This document shows, one piece after another, positions 24,177-32,411 of a stretch of DNA of 64,000 nt. Position 1 is the stretch's first letter. Each line of letters begins with the position of its first letter. The DNA is from Lachnospiraceae bacterium UBA7784 (lineage in GTDB: Bacteria; Bacillota; Clostridia; Lachnospirales; Lachnospiraceae): positions 5,932-69,931 of the forward strand of contig DLDA01000023.1 in NCBI GenBank assembly GCA_002480925.1. Direction: 5' to 3'. Under the pieces are notes generated by a model. It did no database searches, was not told the DNA's origin, and was given only the letters and a program-made list of their open reading frames with translations. The position numbers and the translations under genes are program-made.

Positions 24177-25541
24177 ATGGAAGATACGGTTAGGAAAGAG
24201 GCGTTTTATACCCTTCTTGAAAATGACATGAATTCCTCTGAAAGAATGGAGAGAGCCTTTAGTGATCATCCTGACTGGGATGAAAGGGACAGGGCCTTCT
24301 ATACTGCTCTTGTTGACACCACTCTTTCAAGGCTTGTAACAATAGATGCGGTAATAGGCGCTTATTCGAGGACCCGTATAGGAAAGCTGTCAGCCGTCGT
24401 CCGTACCGGGCTTGAGATAGGACTGGCCCAGATCCTTTTTATGGACAGGGTACCTGATTCTGCAGCCTGCAATGAATCGGTGAAGCTGGTAAAGATCGGC
24501 GGAGACGGCCGTTACAGCGGCTTTGTAAATGGGATCCTGAGGAATATAATAAGACATAAGGACGCTCTGCAGGCAAAGACCGTGATCGACGGGAAGCCGG
24601 TCTGGCTTATATATACTGATCAGGAAAATGGATGGAGGGCAGAGGGAAATGTGAGTGATCAGATTCTTAATGCTGCAGGTCTTTCCATAACCTACTCCTA
24701 TCCGCTCTGGATAGTCAGGCACCTTATCAGATCGTATAAGAATGCCCGGCAGATCCTTGCAGGCCTTTCTATGAAAAGAAGGCGCTTCGCGTTTTCAGCC
24801 ATAGATACATCCGATCTGATAGAAAGGCTTGCAGGTGAAGGGGTAGGGGCAGCTGCCCTTCCGGGAGAAGATGCGCCTGCAGTCTTGTTTGAGTCGGGAG
24901 GAAACCCTGCGGATACAAAGGCCTTCAGGCAAGGGCTTTTTTATATAATGGACCGGTCGTCTATGGAGCCTGTCTTAAGGGCAGAGCTCAGAGAGAAAAG
25001 CAGGATCTTAGACCTCTGTGCTTCTCCGGGAGGCAAGTCCATAGAGGCTGCCCTTATGTATAAGGCCAGCCTGCTGTCCTGTGATGTCAGTGAGAATAAG
25101 ACAAAACGGATATACCAGAATATAAGCAGGATGCATGTTGAAGACAGGGTAGAGGTAAGGGTAAATGATGCAAGGGTACTCTGCAGGGATCTTTGCGGGA
25201 AATTCGACGCAGTGATAGCGGATGTGCCCTGCTCTGCTCTTGGAGTAAGCGGAAGGAAGCCGCAGATAAGACAGAGGGTTAAGGAAAGTGACTTTTCTGT
25301 CCTGAGCGGGATCCAGAGAGAGATCCTTGATAATGCTGCGGAGTATCTGAAGACAGGCGGTCTGCTCATTTACTCGACCTGCACTCTCGATCCGGCAGAA
25401 AACGAGGATCAGGTCAGTGCCTTTCTTGAAAGAAGGAGGGACTTTACTCTGAAAGAACAGAGGACCATTATACCGGATCAGTATCACGACGGATTCTTTT
25501 ATGCGATAATTATAAAGAAAAGAGATTCTACAGAAGAATGA
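24177..25541 (+). CDS. rsmB: 16S rRNA m5C967 methyltransferase
   Basis: RsmB (Sun/Fmu) methylates C967 of 16S rRNA. The protein has 454 residues. An N-terminal NusB-like RNA-binding domain occupies about residues 1-130. The C-terminal SAM-dependent domain carries LDLCASPGGKSIEAA, VIADVPCSALG and IYSTCTLDPAENEDQV; the Cys of PCSALG and of STCTL are the usual catalytic pair. The start MEDTVRKEAFYTLLE aligns with the family start, which supports ATG 24177 despite the missing ribosome site. The gene heads an operon of seven tightly packed genes to thiN. Confidence 0.95.
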   Translation: MEDTVRKEAFYTLLENDMNSSERMERAFSDHPDWDERDRAFYTALVDTTLSRLVTIDAVIGAYSRTRIGKLSAVVRTGLEIGLAQILFMDRVPDSAACNESVKLVKIGGDGRYSGFVNGILRNIIRHKDALQAKTVIDGKPVWLIYTDQENGWRAEGNVSDQILNAAGLSITYSYPLWIVRHLIRSYKNARQILAGLSMKRRRFAFSAIDTSDLIERLAGEGVGAAALPGEDAPAVLFESGGNPADTKAFRQGLFYIMDRSSMEPVLRAELREKSRILDLCASPGGKSIEAALMYKASLLSCDVSENKTKRIYQNISRMHVEDRVEVRVNDARVLCRDLCGKFDAVIADVPCSALGVSGRKPQIRQRVKESDFSVLSGIQREILDNAAEYLKTGGLLIYSTCTLDPAENEDQVSAFLERRRDFTLKEQRTIIPDQYHDGFFYAIIIKKRDSTEE

Positions 25542-26572
25542 ATATATCGGATCTGAATATTGATGAGCTTACTGACTATATGCTTTCTATCGGGGAAAAG
25601 AAGTTCCGCGCCAGACAGATATATAAATGGCTCCATGTCAGCCTTGTCACTGATTTTTCTGAAATGACAGACCTGTCAAAGGAATTAAGGAAAAGGCTTT
25701 CGGATGAGTGCATGATCACGGTCCTAAAGCCTGTCGAGATACAGACATCAGCAGAGGATGGCACGAAAAAGTACCTGTTCGAGCTTTCGGACGGCAATCT
25801 TGTCGAATCAGTACTTATGAGATACAGGTTTGGCTGCAGCGTTTGTATCTCCTCTCAGGTGGGCTGCAGGATGGGATGCAGATTCTGTGCATCTACTATA
25901 GACGGCTGGCTCCGTAATCTGACTCCGGGCGAGATGCTGGGCCAGGTAGAGGCCATACAGCGCGACTGCAAAGAGAGAGTAAGCCATGTGGTTGTTATGG
26001 GAACAGGCGAGCCGCTTGATAATTATGACAATCTTCTGGCCTTTATCAGGATGCTTACAGATCCGAACGGTCTTAATATTTCCCAGAGGGATCTGACAGT
26101 AAGCACCTGCGGTCTGGTCGATAAGATAAGGCAGCTGGCGGAGGAGAAGCTTTCAATCACTCTGGCCCTGTCTCTTCATGCCTCTGATCAGGAAAAGAGA
26201 ATGGAGCTGATGCCGATAGCGCGCAGATTTGATATTAATGAGACAGTGGCTGCAATGAAATATTATCAGAGGACGACAGGCCGCCGGGTGACGTTTGAGT
26301 ATTCTCTTATAAGCGGAGTAAACGACAGGCCAGAGGATGCCAGGAAGCTTTCTGTGCTGCTTTCCGGTATCGGGGCCCATATCAACCTGATCCCGGTGAA
26401 CCCGATAAAGGAGAGGGATTTCAAAAGCCCCTCAAGGCAGGCTGCGGAGGCTTTTTCGGCGCTACTTGCAAAATACGGAATAAATGTTACTATTAGAAGG
26501 GAAATGGGGAGAGATATAGACGGCGCATGCGGACAGCTGAGACGCAGGCGACTGAACAGGAAAGGTATATAG
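25538..26572 (+). CDS. rlmN: Dual-specificity RNA methyltransferase RlmN
   Basis: This radical SAM enzyme makes 2-methyladenosine at 23S A2503 and in some tRNAs. It has 344 residues. The 4Fe-4S motif CX3CX2C is CRMGCRFC near residue 110. SSQVGC precedes it, and GEPLDNYDN, a catalytic Cys in STCGLVDKI and the LHASDQEKR region are present. It overlaps rsmB by ATGA. A weak GGAAAGG at its end serves prpC. Confidence 0.97.
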   Translation: MNISDLNIDELTDYMLSIGEKKFRARQIYKWLHVSLVTDFSEMTDLSKELRKRLSDECMITVLKPVEIQTSAEDGTKKYLFELSDGNLVESVLMRYRFGCSVCISSQVGCRMGCRFCASTIDGWLRNLTPGEMLGQVEAIQRDCKERVSHVVVMGTGEPLDNYDNLLAFIRMLTDPNGLNISQRDLTVSTCGLVDKIRQLAEEKLSITLALSLHASDQEKRMELMPIARRFDINETVAAMKYYQRTTGRRVTFEYSLISGVNDRPEDARKLSVLLSGIGAHINLIPVNPIKERDFKSPSRQAAEAFSALLAKYGINVTIRREMGRDIDGACGQLRRRRLNRKGI

Positions 26573-26573
26573 A

Positions 26574-27335
26574 ATGAAGTATTACTGCCTGACAGACAAG
26601 GGCATGGTGCGTCCTGCAAATGAGGATTTTGTTTTCGCCTCAGACAGATCGGTAGGCTCTCTTGGAAACCTCTTTATAGTAGCCGACGGGATGGGCGGAG
26701 AAGCTGCAGGTGACTATGCTAGTGAGTTCACGGTTAAGAAGATAGTTGAGCTTCTGAGAAAGACAGACGGCGAATTCCTTAAGCAGGATGGGGTCGCTTC
26801 TCTTATCAGGGATGCAATATCTGAGGCTAACTGGCAGCTTTTTGAAAAGGCCAGAAGCGATGCCTCAAAGAAGGGCATGGGTACTACACTTGTGGTGGCT
26901 ACCTTTCTTGACGGTCATCTCCATGTGGCCAATATAGGAGACAGCCGTCTCTATGTACAGCGCGGCAACAATATCTACCAGATCACTCTTGACCATTCAT
27001 ACGTACAGGAGATGGTAAGAAACGGTGAGATAAGCGAGGAAGCCGCAAAGAATCATAAGTATAAAAGCAGGATCACGAGGGCTGTCGGAGTTGAGACAAT
27101 GGTTCATGCAGATTTCTTCGATGTCCCTGTAGCTGATCTGGACAGAGTATTGATGTGCACTGACGGACTTACAAATATGGTCGACGACCAGCAGATCAGC
27201 AGCCTGCTTTCAAACGGATCGGATCTGGAATCTCAGGCAAAGGCGCTTCTTGAAATGGCTCTTGCGGCAGGTGGACCGGACAATATCACTATCACATTGA
27301 TTGACCCAAGGGCGGGTGAGGAGAAGAAATGCTGA
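26574..27335 (+). CDS. prpC: PP2C-type protein phosphatase
   Basis: This 253-residue Mn-dependent Ser/Thr phosphatase is the partner of the PASTA kinase that follows. Motifs are KGMVRPANEDFVF, VADGMGGEAAGDYAS, GTTLVVA, NIGDSRLYV and MCTDGLTNMV, plus GGPDNITI at the end. The metal-binding Asp residues are intact. It starts one base after rlmN and overlaps prkC by seven bases. The pair controls cell-wall growth and division in Firmicutes. Confidence 0.96.
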   Translation: MKYYCLTDKGMVRPANEDFVFASDRSVGSLGNLFIVADGMGGEAAGDYASEFTVKKIVELLRKTDGEFLKQDGVASLIRDAISEANWQLFEKARSDASKKGMGTTLVVATFLDGHLHVANIGDSRLYVQRGNNIYQITLDHSYVQEMVRNGEISEEAAKNHKYKSRITRAVGVETMVHADFFDVPVADLDRVLMCTDGLTNMVDDQQISSLLSNGSDLESQAKALLEMALAAGGPDNITITLIDPRAGEEKKC

Positions 27336-29308
27336 GCACAGGAACAATTTTAGCAAACAGATACGAGATCCTGGAAAAGATAGGAACCGGGGGAATGAGC
27401 GATGTCTATAAGGCTCTGGATCATTCTCTTGGCAGAGAGGTAGCGATAAAGGTGATGAAGGCGGAATTCTCACAGGATTCCACCTTTGTCTCAAAGTTCA
27501 GGGCAGAGGCACAGGCTGCCGCCCTGTTAGAGCACCCAAACATTGTAAACATATACGATGTCGGAAGTGAGGACGGCCTCTACTATATAGTAATGGAGTA
27601 TGTTGAGGGTATCACTCTGAAGAATTATATTTCTTCAAAGGGACGTCTCGGCTACAATGAGGCCGTATCGATCGCCATCCAGGTGGCAAAGGGGATCGAG
27701 GCCGCTCACAGCAAGGGCATAGTCCATCAGGATATCAAGCCGCAGAATATCATTATTTCAAAGGACGGCAAGGTAAAGGTCACCGACTTCGGAATAGCAA
27801 GGGCTGCGACATCGAATACCATTCATGCGGATATGATGGGAAGTGTCCACTATATCTCACCTGAACAGGCAAGGAATGGATTTGTCACTTATTCATCGGA
27901 CATCTATTCTCTTGGTATCGTAATGTACGAGATGGTTACAGGAAGAGTGCCTTTTGACGGGGATACTACGGTTGCTGTTGCGATCCAGCATATACAGTCG
28001 CCTATCACGCCTCCGGAGAAGCTCTCACCGGATCTTCCTGTTTCAGTAAGCAGGATCATACAGAAATGTACTATGAAGAGTCCGGAGAGAAGATATGAGT
28101 CAGTGTCTGCCCTGCTTGTTGATCTGAAGAAGGCTCTTATGCATCCGGACGAGGACTTTGTCGTGATCCCTGATAATCAGCCGGATATGGAAAAGACCAG
28201 GGTCATCACAAAGGATGAGGAGGATGAGATCAGGAGACAGACCCGCCCTGTAAATAAAGACAGCGAGAAGGTCTATGAGCCTGAGGACGAGGAAGACGAG
28301 AGTGATGACGGCCCTATAAACCCTAAGATGGATAAGGCTATCACAATAATGGGAATTGCTGCTGCGGTAGTGATCGTGGCTATCATCCTCTTTATGCTAA
28401 ACTCTGTATTTGACATCTTCAAGTTCGGAAAGGGCAAGAGAACATCTACCTCGACCGAGCAGACGACTACGGTTGCTGTTCCTGATCTCGAGAAGATGAC
28501 ATTCGAGGAGGCAAGAGCCGCTCTTACAGACAAAGGCCTCGAGATCCGCAAGGGAGAGGAGGAGGCCTCTGACAAGTTTGATAAGGGACAGATCATGTCG
28601 CAGGATCCGGCAGCAGGCGAGAAGGTATCGCCTGGTACTACGGTAGTAGTGACTATCTGCTCAGGCGAGGGTGATATAGATATACCGCAGGTTACAGGAA
28701 AGACCGAGGCTCAGGCCGAGTCAGAGCTTGAGGCCGCTGGCTTCGAGGTAAGCGCCAAGGAGTCCTACAGCGACGACGTCGCAAAGGGATATGTAATGTC
28801 ACAGACTCCGGTCGCCGGAGAAAAGGGCAAGAAGGGGGATACGGTCATCATCACTATAAGCAAGGGTGCTGAATCCTTAGAGATACCTTCTGTTATAGGA
28901 AAGAGCCAGTCGGCAGCTACTGGCACTCTGGAAAATGCAGGCTTTGCTGCGGGAGATATAAGCGAGTCTCCTTCTGACAAGTATCCCAAGGGACAGGTAA
29001 TGGCACAGAGCCCTGGAGCAGGTACCAAGGCAGGAAAGGGAACTAAGGTAAGCCTTGTCATATCGACAGGTGCTGCGACCTATTCGTTCTCTGATGTGAT
29101 CGAGCCTTCTGATACCGATAATTATGATTCCAACTACGTCGTTTTAAAGGACGCAAAGGGCAACGCCATTAAACACTGGACCATAAACCAGGCAACAGAC
29201 GTATCTGTAAATGGTATCACCACAAGCACAGGAACAGTCGTTGTCTATTCTGACAGCAGTATGGAGGAGCAGCTTTCGTCCTATGCTGTGACATTCAAAA
29301 GCGAATGA
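27329..29308 (+). CDS. prkC: PASTA-domain Ser/Thr protein kinase
   Basis: This is a membrane kinase of 659 residues. The N-terminal kinase has GTGGMSDVYKA, VAIKVM and TDFGIA, and an activation loop up to SVHYISPEQA. The catalytic loop reads IVHQDIKPQNI, with Gln in place of the Arg of HRD. A juxtamembrane acidic stretch (about 300-330) leads to one membrane helix (about 335-357). Three PASTA repeats of about 65 residues lie outside, starting near VPDLEKMTFEEA, IPQVTGKTEAQA and IPSVIGKSQSAA. They bind muropeptides or lipid II in relatives. A C-terminal extension of about 75 residues follows. It overlaps rsgA by ATGA. Confidence 0.96.
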   Translation: MLSTGTILANRYEILEKIGTGGMSDVYKALDHSLGREVAIKVMKAEFSQDSTFVSKFRAEAQAAALLEHPNIVNIYDVGSEDGLYYIVMEYVEGITLKNYISSKGRLGYNEAVSIAIQVAKGIEAAHSKGIVHQDIKPQNIIISKDGKVKVTDFGIARAATSNTIHADMMGSVHYISPEQARNGFVTYSSDIYSLGIVMYEMVTGRVPFDGDTTVAVAIQHIQSPITPPEKLSPDLPVSVSRIIQKCTMKSPERRYESVSALLVDLKKALMHPDEDFVVIPDNQPDMEKTRVITKDEEDEIRRQTRPVNKDSEKVYEPEDEEDESDDGPINPKMDKAITIMGIAAAVVIVAIILFMLNSVFDIFKFGKGKRTSTSTEQTTTVAVPDLEKMTFEEARAALTDKGLEIRKGEEEASDKFDKGQIMSQDPAAGEKVSPGTTVVVTICSGEGDIDIPQVTGKTEAQAESELEAAGFEVSAKESYSDDVAKGYVMSQTPVAGEKGKKGDTVIITISKGAESLEIPSVIGKSQSAATGTLENAGFAAGDISESPSDKYPKGQVMAQSPGAGTKAGKGTKVSLVISTGAATYSFSDVIEPSDTDNYDSNYVVLKDAKGNAIKHWTINQATDVSVNGITTSTGTVVVYSDSSMEEQLSSYAVTFKSE

Positions 29309-30195
29309 ACGGCAGGATAGTAAAGGCTCTCTCAGGCTTCTATTATGTATATGAGGAGAAGAGCGATACAGTCTATTCATGCAGGGCCAGAGGACTTTTC
29401 AGGAAGAAGGATCTGCATCCGCTGGTTGGAGATCTTGTGACCTTCGAGATCACGCACCATAAGGATAAGGAAGGACAGATAGTCTCGGTTTTTGACAGGA
29501 AAAGCTGTCTTTCACGTCCCCCTGTCGCGAACTGTGATATGGCTCTGCTCGTGACATCGGTCCACAGGCCTGATATCAATACGGATCTGATCGACAGATA
29601 TCTCATCCTGCTTGATCATAGCGGTCTTATTCCGGTCCTTATCCTTCAGAAATCAGATCTGAACAGCACAGAGGACCAGGAAAGGATAATTGAAAACTAT
29701 AAGGGCAGTGGCTACAGGATGATCTTTGTTTCTGCGCTTGAGAGGAAGGGGCTTGAGGAGGTAAGAGATACGGTTCGCGGTCATATATCGACCGTTGCCG
29801 GACCCTCGGGAGCCGGGAAGTCAACACTTCTTAATGCGCTGACCGGACGCGACATCTTAAAGACCAGCAGCGTTTCTGATCATACAGGGAGAGGAAAGCA
29901 GACCACAAGGCATACAGAACTTGTACATATAGATGAGGGAACCTATATCTGTGATACTCCGGGGTTTTCCTCTGTAAACCTCCCAAGGCTGAAGGAAACG
30001 GAGCTTACACAGTATTTCCCTGAGTTTGACGGATACAGCGGACAATGCAGATTCAGGGGCTGCGTCCATGTGTCTGAGCCATCATGCAGGGTCAGGGAGG
30101 CAGTAGAAAACGGAGAGATAAGCGTGGGGAGATATCAGAGCTATCTGCGTATGTATAATGAGTTAAAGGAGATCAACAAAAGGAGCTATCAATGA
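29305..30195 (+). CDS. rsgA: Small-subunit biogenesis GTPase RsgA
   Basis: RsgA is a circularly permuted GTPase that matures the 30S subunit. It has 296 residues: an OB fold at the N-terminus, then the G4 motif LQKSDL, P-loop GPSGAGKSTLLNAL and DTPGFSS. A C-terminal zinc knuckle has CRFRGCVHVSEPSCRVREA. It overlaps prkC and rpe by ATGA at each end. The order prpC-prkC-rsgA-rpe-thiN is widely conserved in Firmicutes. Confidence 0.97.
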   Translation: MNGRIVKALSGFYYVYEEKSDTVYSCRARGLFRKKDLHPLVGDLVTFEITHHKDKEGQIVSVFDRKSCLSRPPVANCDMALLVTSVHRPDINTDLIDRYLILLDHSGLIPVLILQKSDLNSTEDQERIIENYKGSGYRMIFVSALERKGLEEVRDTVRGHISTVAGPSGAGKSTLLNALTGRDILKTSSVSDHTGRGKQTTRHTELVHIDEGTYICDTPGFSSVNLPRLKETELTQYFPEFDGYSGQCRFRGCVHVSEPSCRVREAVENGEISVGRYQSYLRMYNELKEINKRSYQ

Positions 30196-30842
30196 ACTGT
30201 CTTTCACCGTCAATACTTTCGGCAGACCTGACCTGCCTGGGGGATCAGGTGCGTGCTCTTGACAGAGCAGGAGCGGATTATTTCCATATAGATATAATGG
30301 ACGGAGCCTTCGTCCCGAATATCTCATTTGGTATGCCTGTGATTAAGGCTGTGAGGGGACTTACCGACAAGATCTGCGATGTGCATATGATGGTAAATGA
30401 GCCGATACGCTATATAGACCAGGCTGCGGAGGCCGGGGCGGACCTTATCACAGTACATGCCGAGGCCTGCACCCACCTTGACGCTACCATACAAAGGATA
30501 AGAAGCGCCGGAGCAATGGCAGGCGTAGCCCTTAATCCGGCTACACCGGTTTCTGCTGTCAGCTGTATTCTGGGCCAGGTCGATATGGTCCTTGTGATGA
30601 TGGTAAATCCAGGCTTCGGAGGACAGAAGCTTATTCCCTATACTATAGATAAGATCAGGGAGCTTAAAACCATATCCGAGGGTGGCAGGGAATCGTTTGA
30701 CATAGAGGTTGACGGAGGAGTGAATTTCGATAACGCAGCCCTGCTTCTGGATGCAGGAGCGAATATTCTTGTTTCTGGAAGCTGTCTGTTTGATGGAGAT
30801 ATAGAGGAAAACACGACAAGGTTTAGGGAGATACTTGAATAA
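30192..30842 (+). CDS. rpe: Ribulose-phosphate 3-epimerase
   Basis: This 216-residue TIM barrel interconverts ribulose and xylulose 5-phosphate in the pentose phosphate pathway. Motifs are LSPSILSADL, HIDIMDGAFVPNISFG, DVHMMV, MVNPGFGGQKLI and EVDGGVNFDNA. Metal-binding His and Asp residues are present. It overlaps rsgA by four bases and thiN by one. Confidence 0.97.
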   Translation: MNCLSPSILSADLTCLGDQVRALDRAGADYFHIDIMDGAFVPNISFGMPVIKAVRGLTDKICDVHMMVNEPIRYIDQAAEAGADLITVHAEACTHLDATIQRIRSAGAMAGVALNPATPVSAVSCILGQVDMVLVMMVNPGFGGQKLIPYTIDKIRELKTISEGGRESFDIEVDGGVNFDNAALLLDAGANILVSGSCLFDGDIEENTTRFREILE

Positions 30843-31513
30843 TGCGTACAGTAATAATCGGGGGAGGCTCTCTTGATATGGATGTCGCGGAGGCTCTTAT
30901 TGACGAGGATGATGACACGACTATAATAGCTGCTGACAGGGGCCTTGATTACTGTCGCCTTCTTCATATAAAGCCATTTATGGCGATAGGGGATTTTGAT
31001 TCTGTATCGAAAAGCACAAGGGATCTCCTTGATTCCTTTGAGCAGGATGAGGTAAAGGTGGTGCGTCTTAATCCGGTAAAGGATGATTCTGATCTCGAGG
31101 CTGCACTTAATTATGTGCTTTGTAATACTATCCAGGGGGATATATATCTGCTTGGCGCCACCGGCTCAAGGCTTGACCATGTGCTTGGAAACCTGAGCCT
31201 TCTTGCCCTCGCTGCCCGTCATGACAGACACTGCTATATGGTTGATAGGACAAACAGGATCAGACTGATAAGAGCCGGGGAAACCGTTCTTATAAAGAAA
31301 AACGAGCAATATGGTAAATATGTATCACTTCTCCCTGTCTTCGGGAAATGTGAGGGAGTAAGAGCTACAGGGGTATATTACCCGCTTGATAATGCTGTAA
31401 TAGGCGATGGGAAATCTTATTTTACTCTTACTATAAGCAACGAGATCACATCCTCTATTGCCTCTTTTTCCGTTGCGACTGGAAGTCTTATTCTGATCGA
31501 GTCGAAGGACTGA
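30842..31513 (+). CDS. thiN: Thiamine pyrophosphokinase
   Basis: This enzyme transfers pyrophosphate from ATP to thiamine, making TPP. It has 223 residues, with AADRGLDYCRLLHIKPFMAIGDFDS and DDSDLEAAL in the active site. GATGSRLDHVLGNLSLL is the family mark. The C-terminal beta domain (KYVSLLPVFGKCEGV) binds thiamine. It is the last gene of the operon, and its final 26 bases overlap the convergent SGNH hydrolase gene. Confidence 0.95.
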   Translation: MRTVIIGGGSLDMDVAEALIDEDDDTTIIAADRGLDYCRLLHIKPFMAIGDFDSVSKSTRDLLDSFEQDEVKVVRLNPVKDDSDLEAALNYVLCNTIQGDIYLLGATGSRLDHVLGNLSLLALAARHDRHCYMVDRTNRIRLIRAGETVLIKKNEQYGKYVSLLPVFGKCEGVRATGVYYPLDNAVIGDGKSYFTLTISNEITSSIASFSVATGSLILIESKD

Positions 31514-32204
31514 CCTTATTATTCTTCATTCCGTCTTCGATTATCGAATAGATCCTTTTGTAGACGGCGTCTGTATAGTGAAGACCGTCTGCTGTTGTAA
31601 ATCCCTCCCGGCTGATCACAGTATTGTAGTCAATATAGCTGATGCTATTCCGGTCGCAGAAGTCCCTGAGCTTATTGTTGAATTCAGTTACGTCGTCATT
31701 TGAAACCTTTGCAGACGGGCCGGTCGGCCCAACTGAGACAAGGGTCAGATCATAGTCATTCTTAAGAGACAGGTATTCATCCTTATATTTATCCAGATCC
31801 CAAAGATCGTTGACGCCCAGGCAGATCACATATTTCCATTTCGAGATCCAGGTATGGGTCTTTTTTATATCCTCTGCCTGGGAGAGAGCTGAGTTTACGA
31901 ACCAGTTATAGCCCTCTCCTACCTTTGCGACGACATACTGATGATTGGTCACATTGTCAGTTATATCACAGGCTAAGTCCATACCGACGAAGCGGCTGTC
32001 ACCTATCAGTATATATCCTGTGGACGGATCATCTGTGTATTCCTTGTCGAGCGCAGACGCGCTGGTGTCGGTCTTTTCCTTGTTGCGATCCAGAGCCTTT
32101 CTGCTGTCTCCCTGTCTCGGGATCTCATATGCCAGAAATCCGATGCCGCCGGCTATTATGATAGAAAACAGCACCAGAAGAATTATCTTTCCTACCTTAT
32201 GCAT
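31488..32204 (-). CDS. Membrane-anchored SGNH/GDSL hydrolase
   Basis: This is a 238-residue predicted esterase. One N-terminal helix (about 6-27, KIILLVLFSIIIAGGIGFLA) anchors it outside the membrane. The SGNH marks are present: GDSRFVGM with the nucleophile Ser, a Gly and GVNDL with the oxyanion Asn, and DGLHY with the catalytic Asp and His. Such proteins often deacetylate cell-wall or capsule sugars. The substrate is unknown. GGAGG precedes ATG by 9 bases. It overlaps thiN tail to tail by 26 bases and diverges from rel. Confidence 0.9.
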   Translation of the reverse strand: MHKVGKIILLVLFSIIIAGGIGFLAYEIPRQGDSRKALDRNKEKTDTSASALDKEYTDDPSTGYILIGDSRFVGMDLACDITDNVTNHQYVVAKVGEGYNWFVNSALSQAEDIKKTHTWISKWKYVICLGVNDLWDLDKYKDEYLSLKNDYDLTLVSVGPTGPSAKVSNDDVTEFNNKLRDFCDRNSISYIDYNTVISREGFTTADGLHYTDAVYKRIYSIIEDGMKNNKVSPSTRSE

Positions 32205-32312
32205 TTATAAAAACCTCCGGATGAACCATATAATATCACAAATATGTTACAAATGCATTAAAAATATTAAGAAAAAATCAAACAAAGGAAACTTAAGACT
32301 ATATTACGAGTG

Positions 32313-32341
32313 TTGATTTTACGGACTCAAAACTATATAAT
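32313..32341 (+). promoter_or_regulatory. Promoter of rel
   Basis: TTGATT (32313-32318), 17 bases, and TATAAT (32336-32341). It lies inside the apparent 5' extension of the rel frame, which supports the later ATG. Confidence 0.8.
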
Positions 32342-32411
32342 AGGAAAACAAGAATTGATCGAAAAACTATTATCAGAATACAAGGATCTTTACCGGAAAG
32401 GAGTGGACCAG

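Noticed and set aside
32310..32411. N-terminal extension of rel
   Set aside because: The promoter lies within it, and the strong ribosome site supports ATG 32412.
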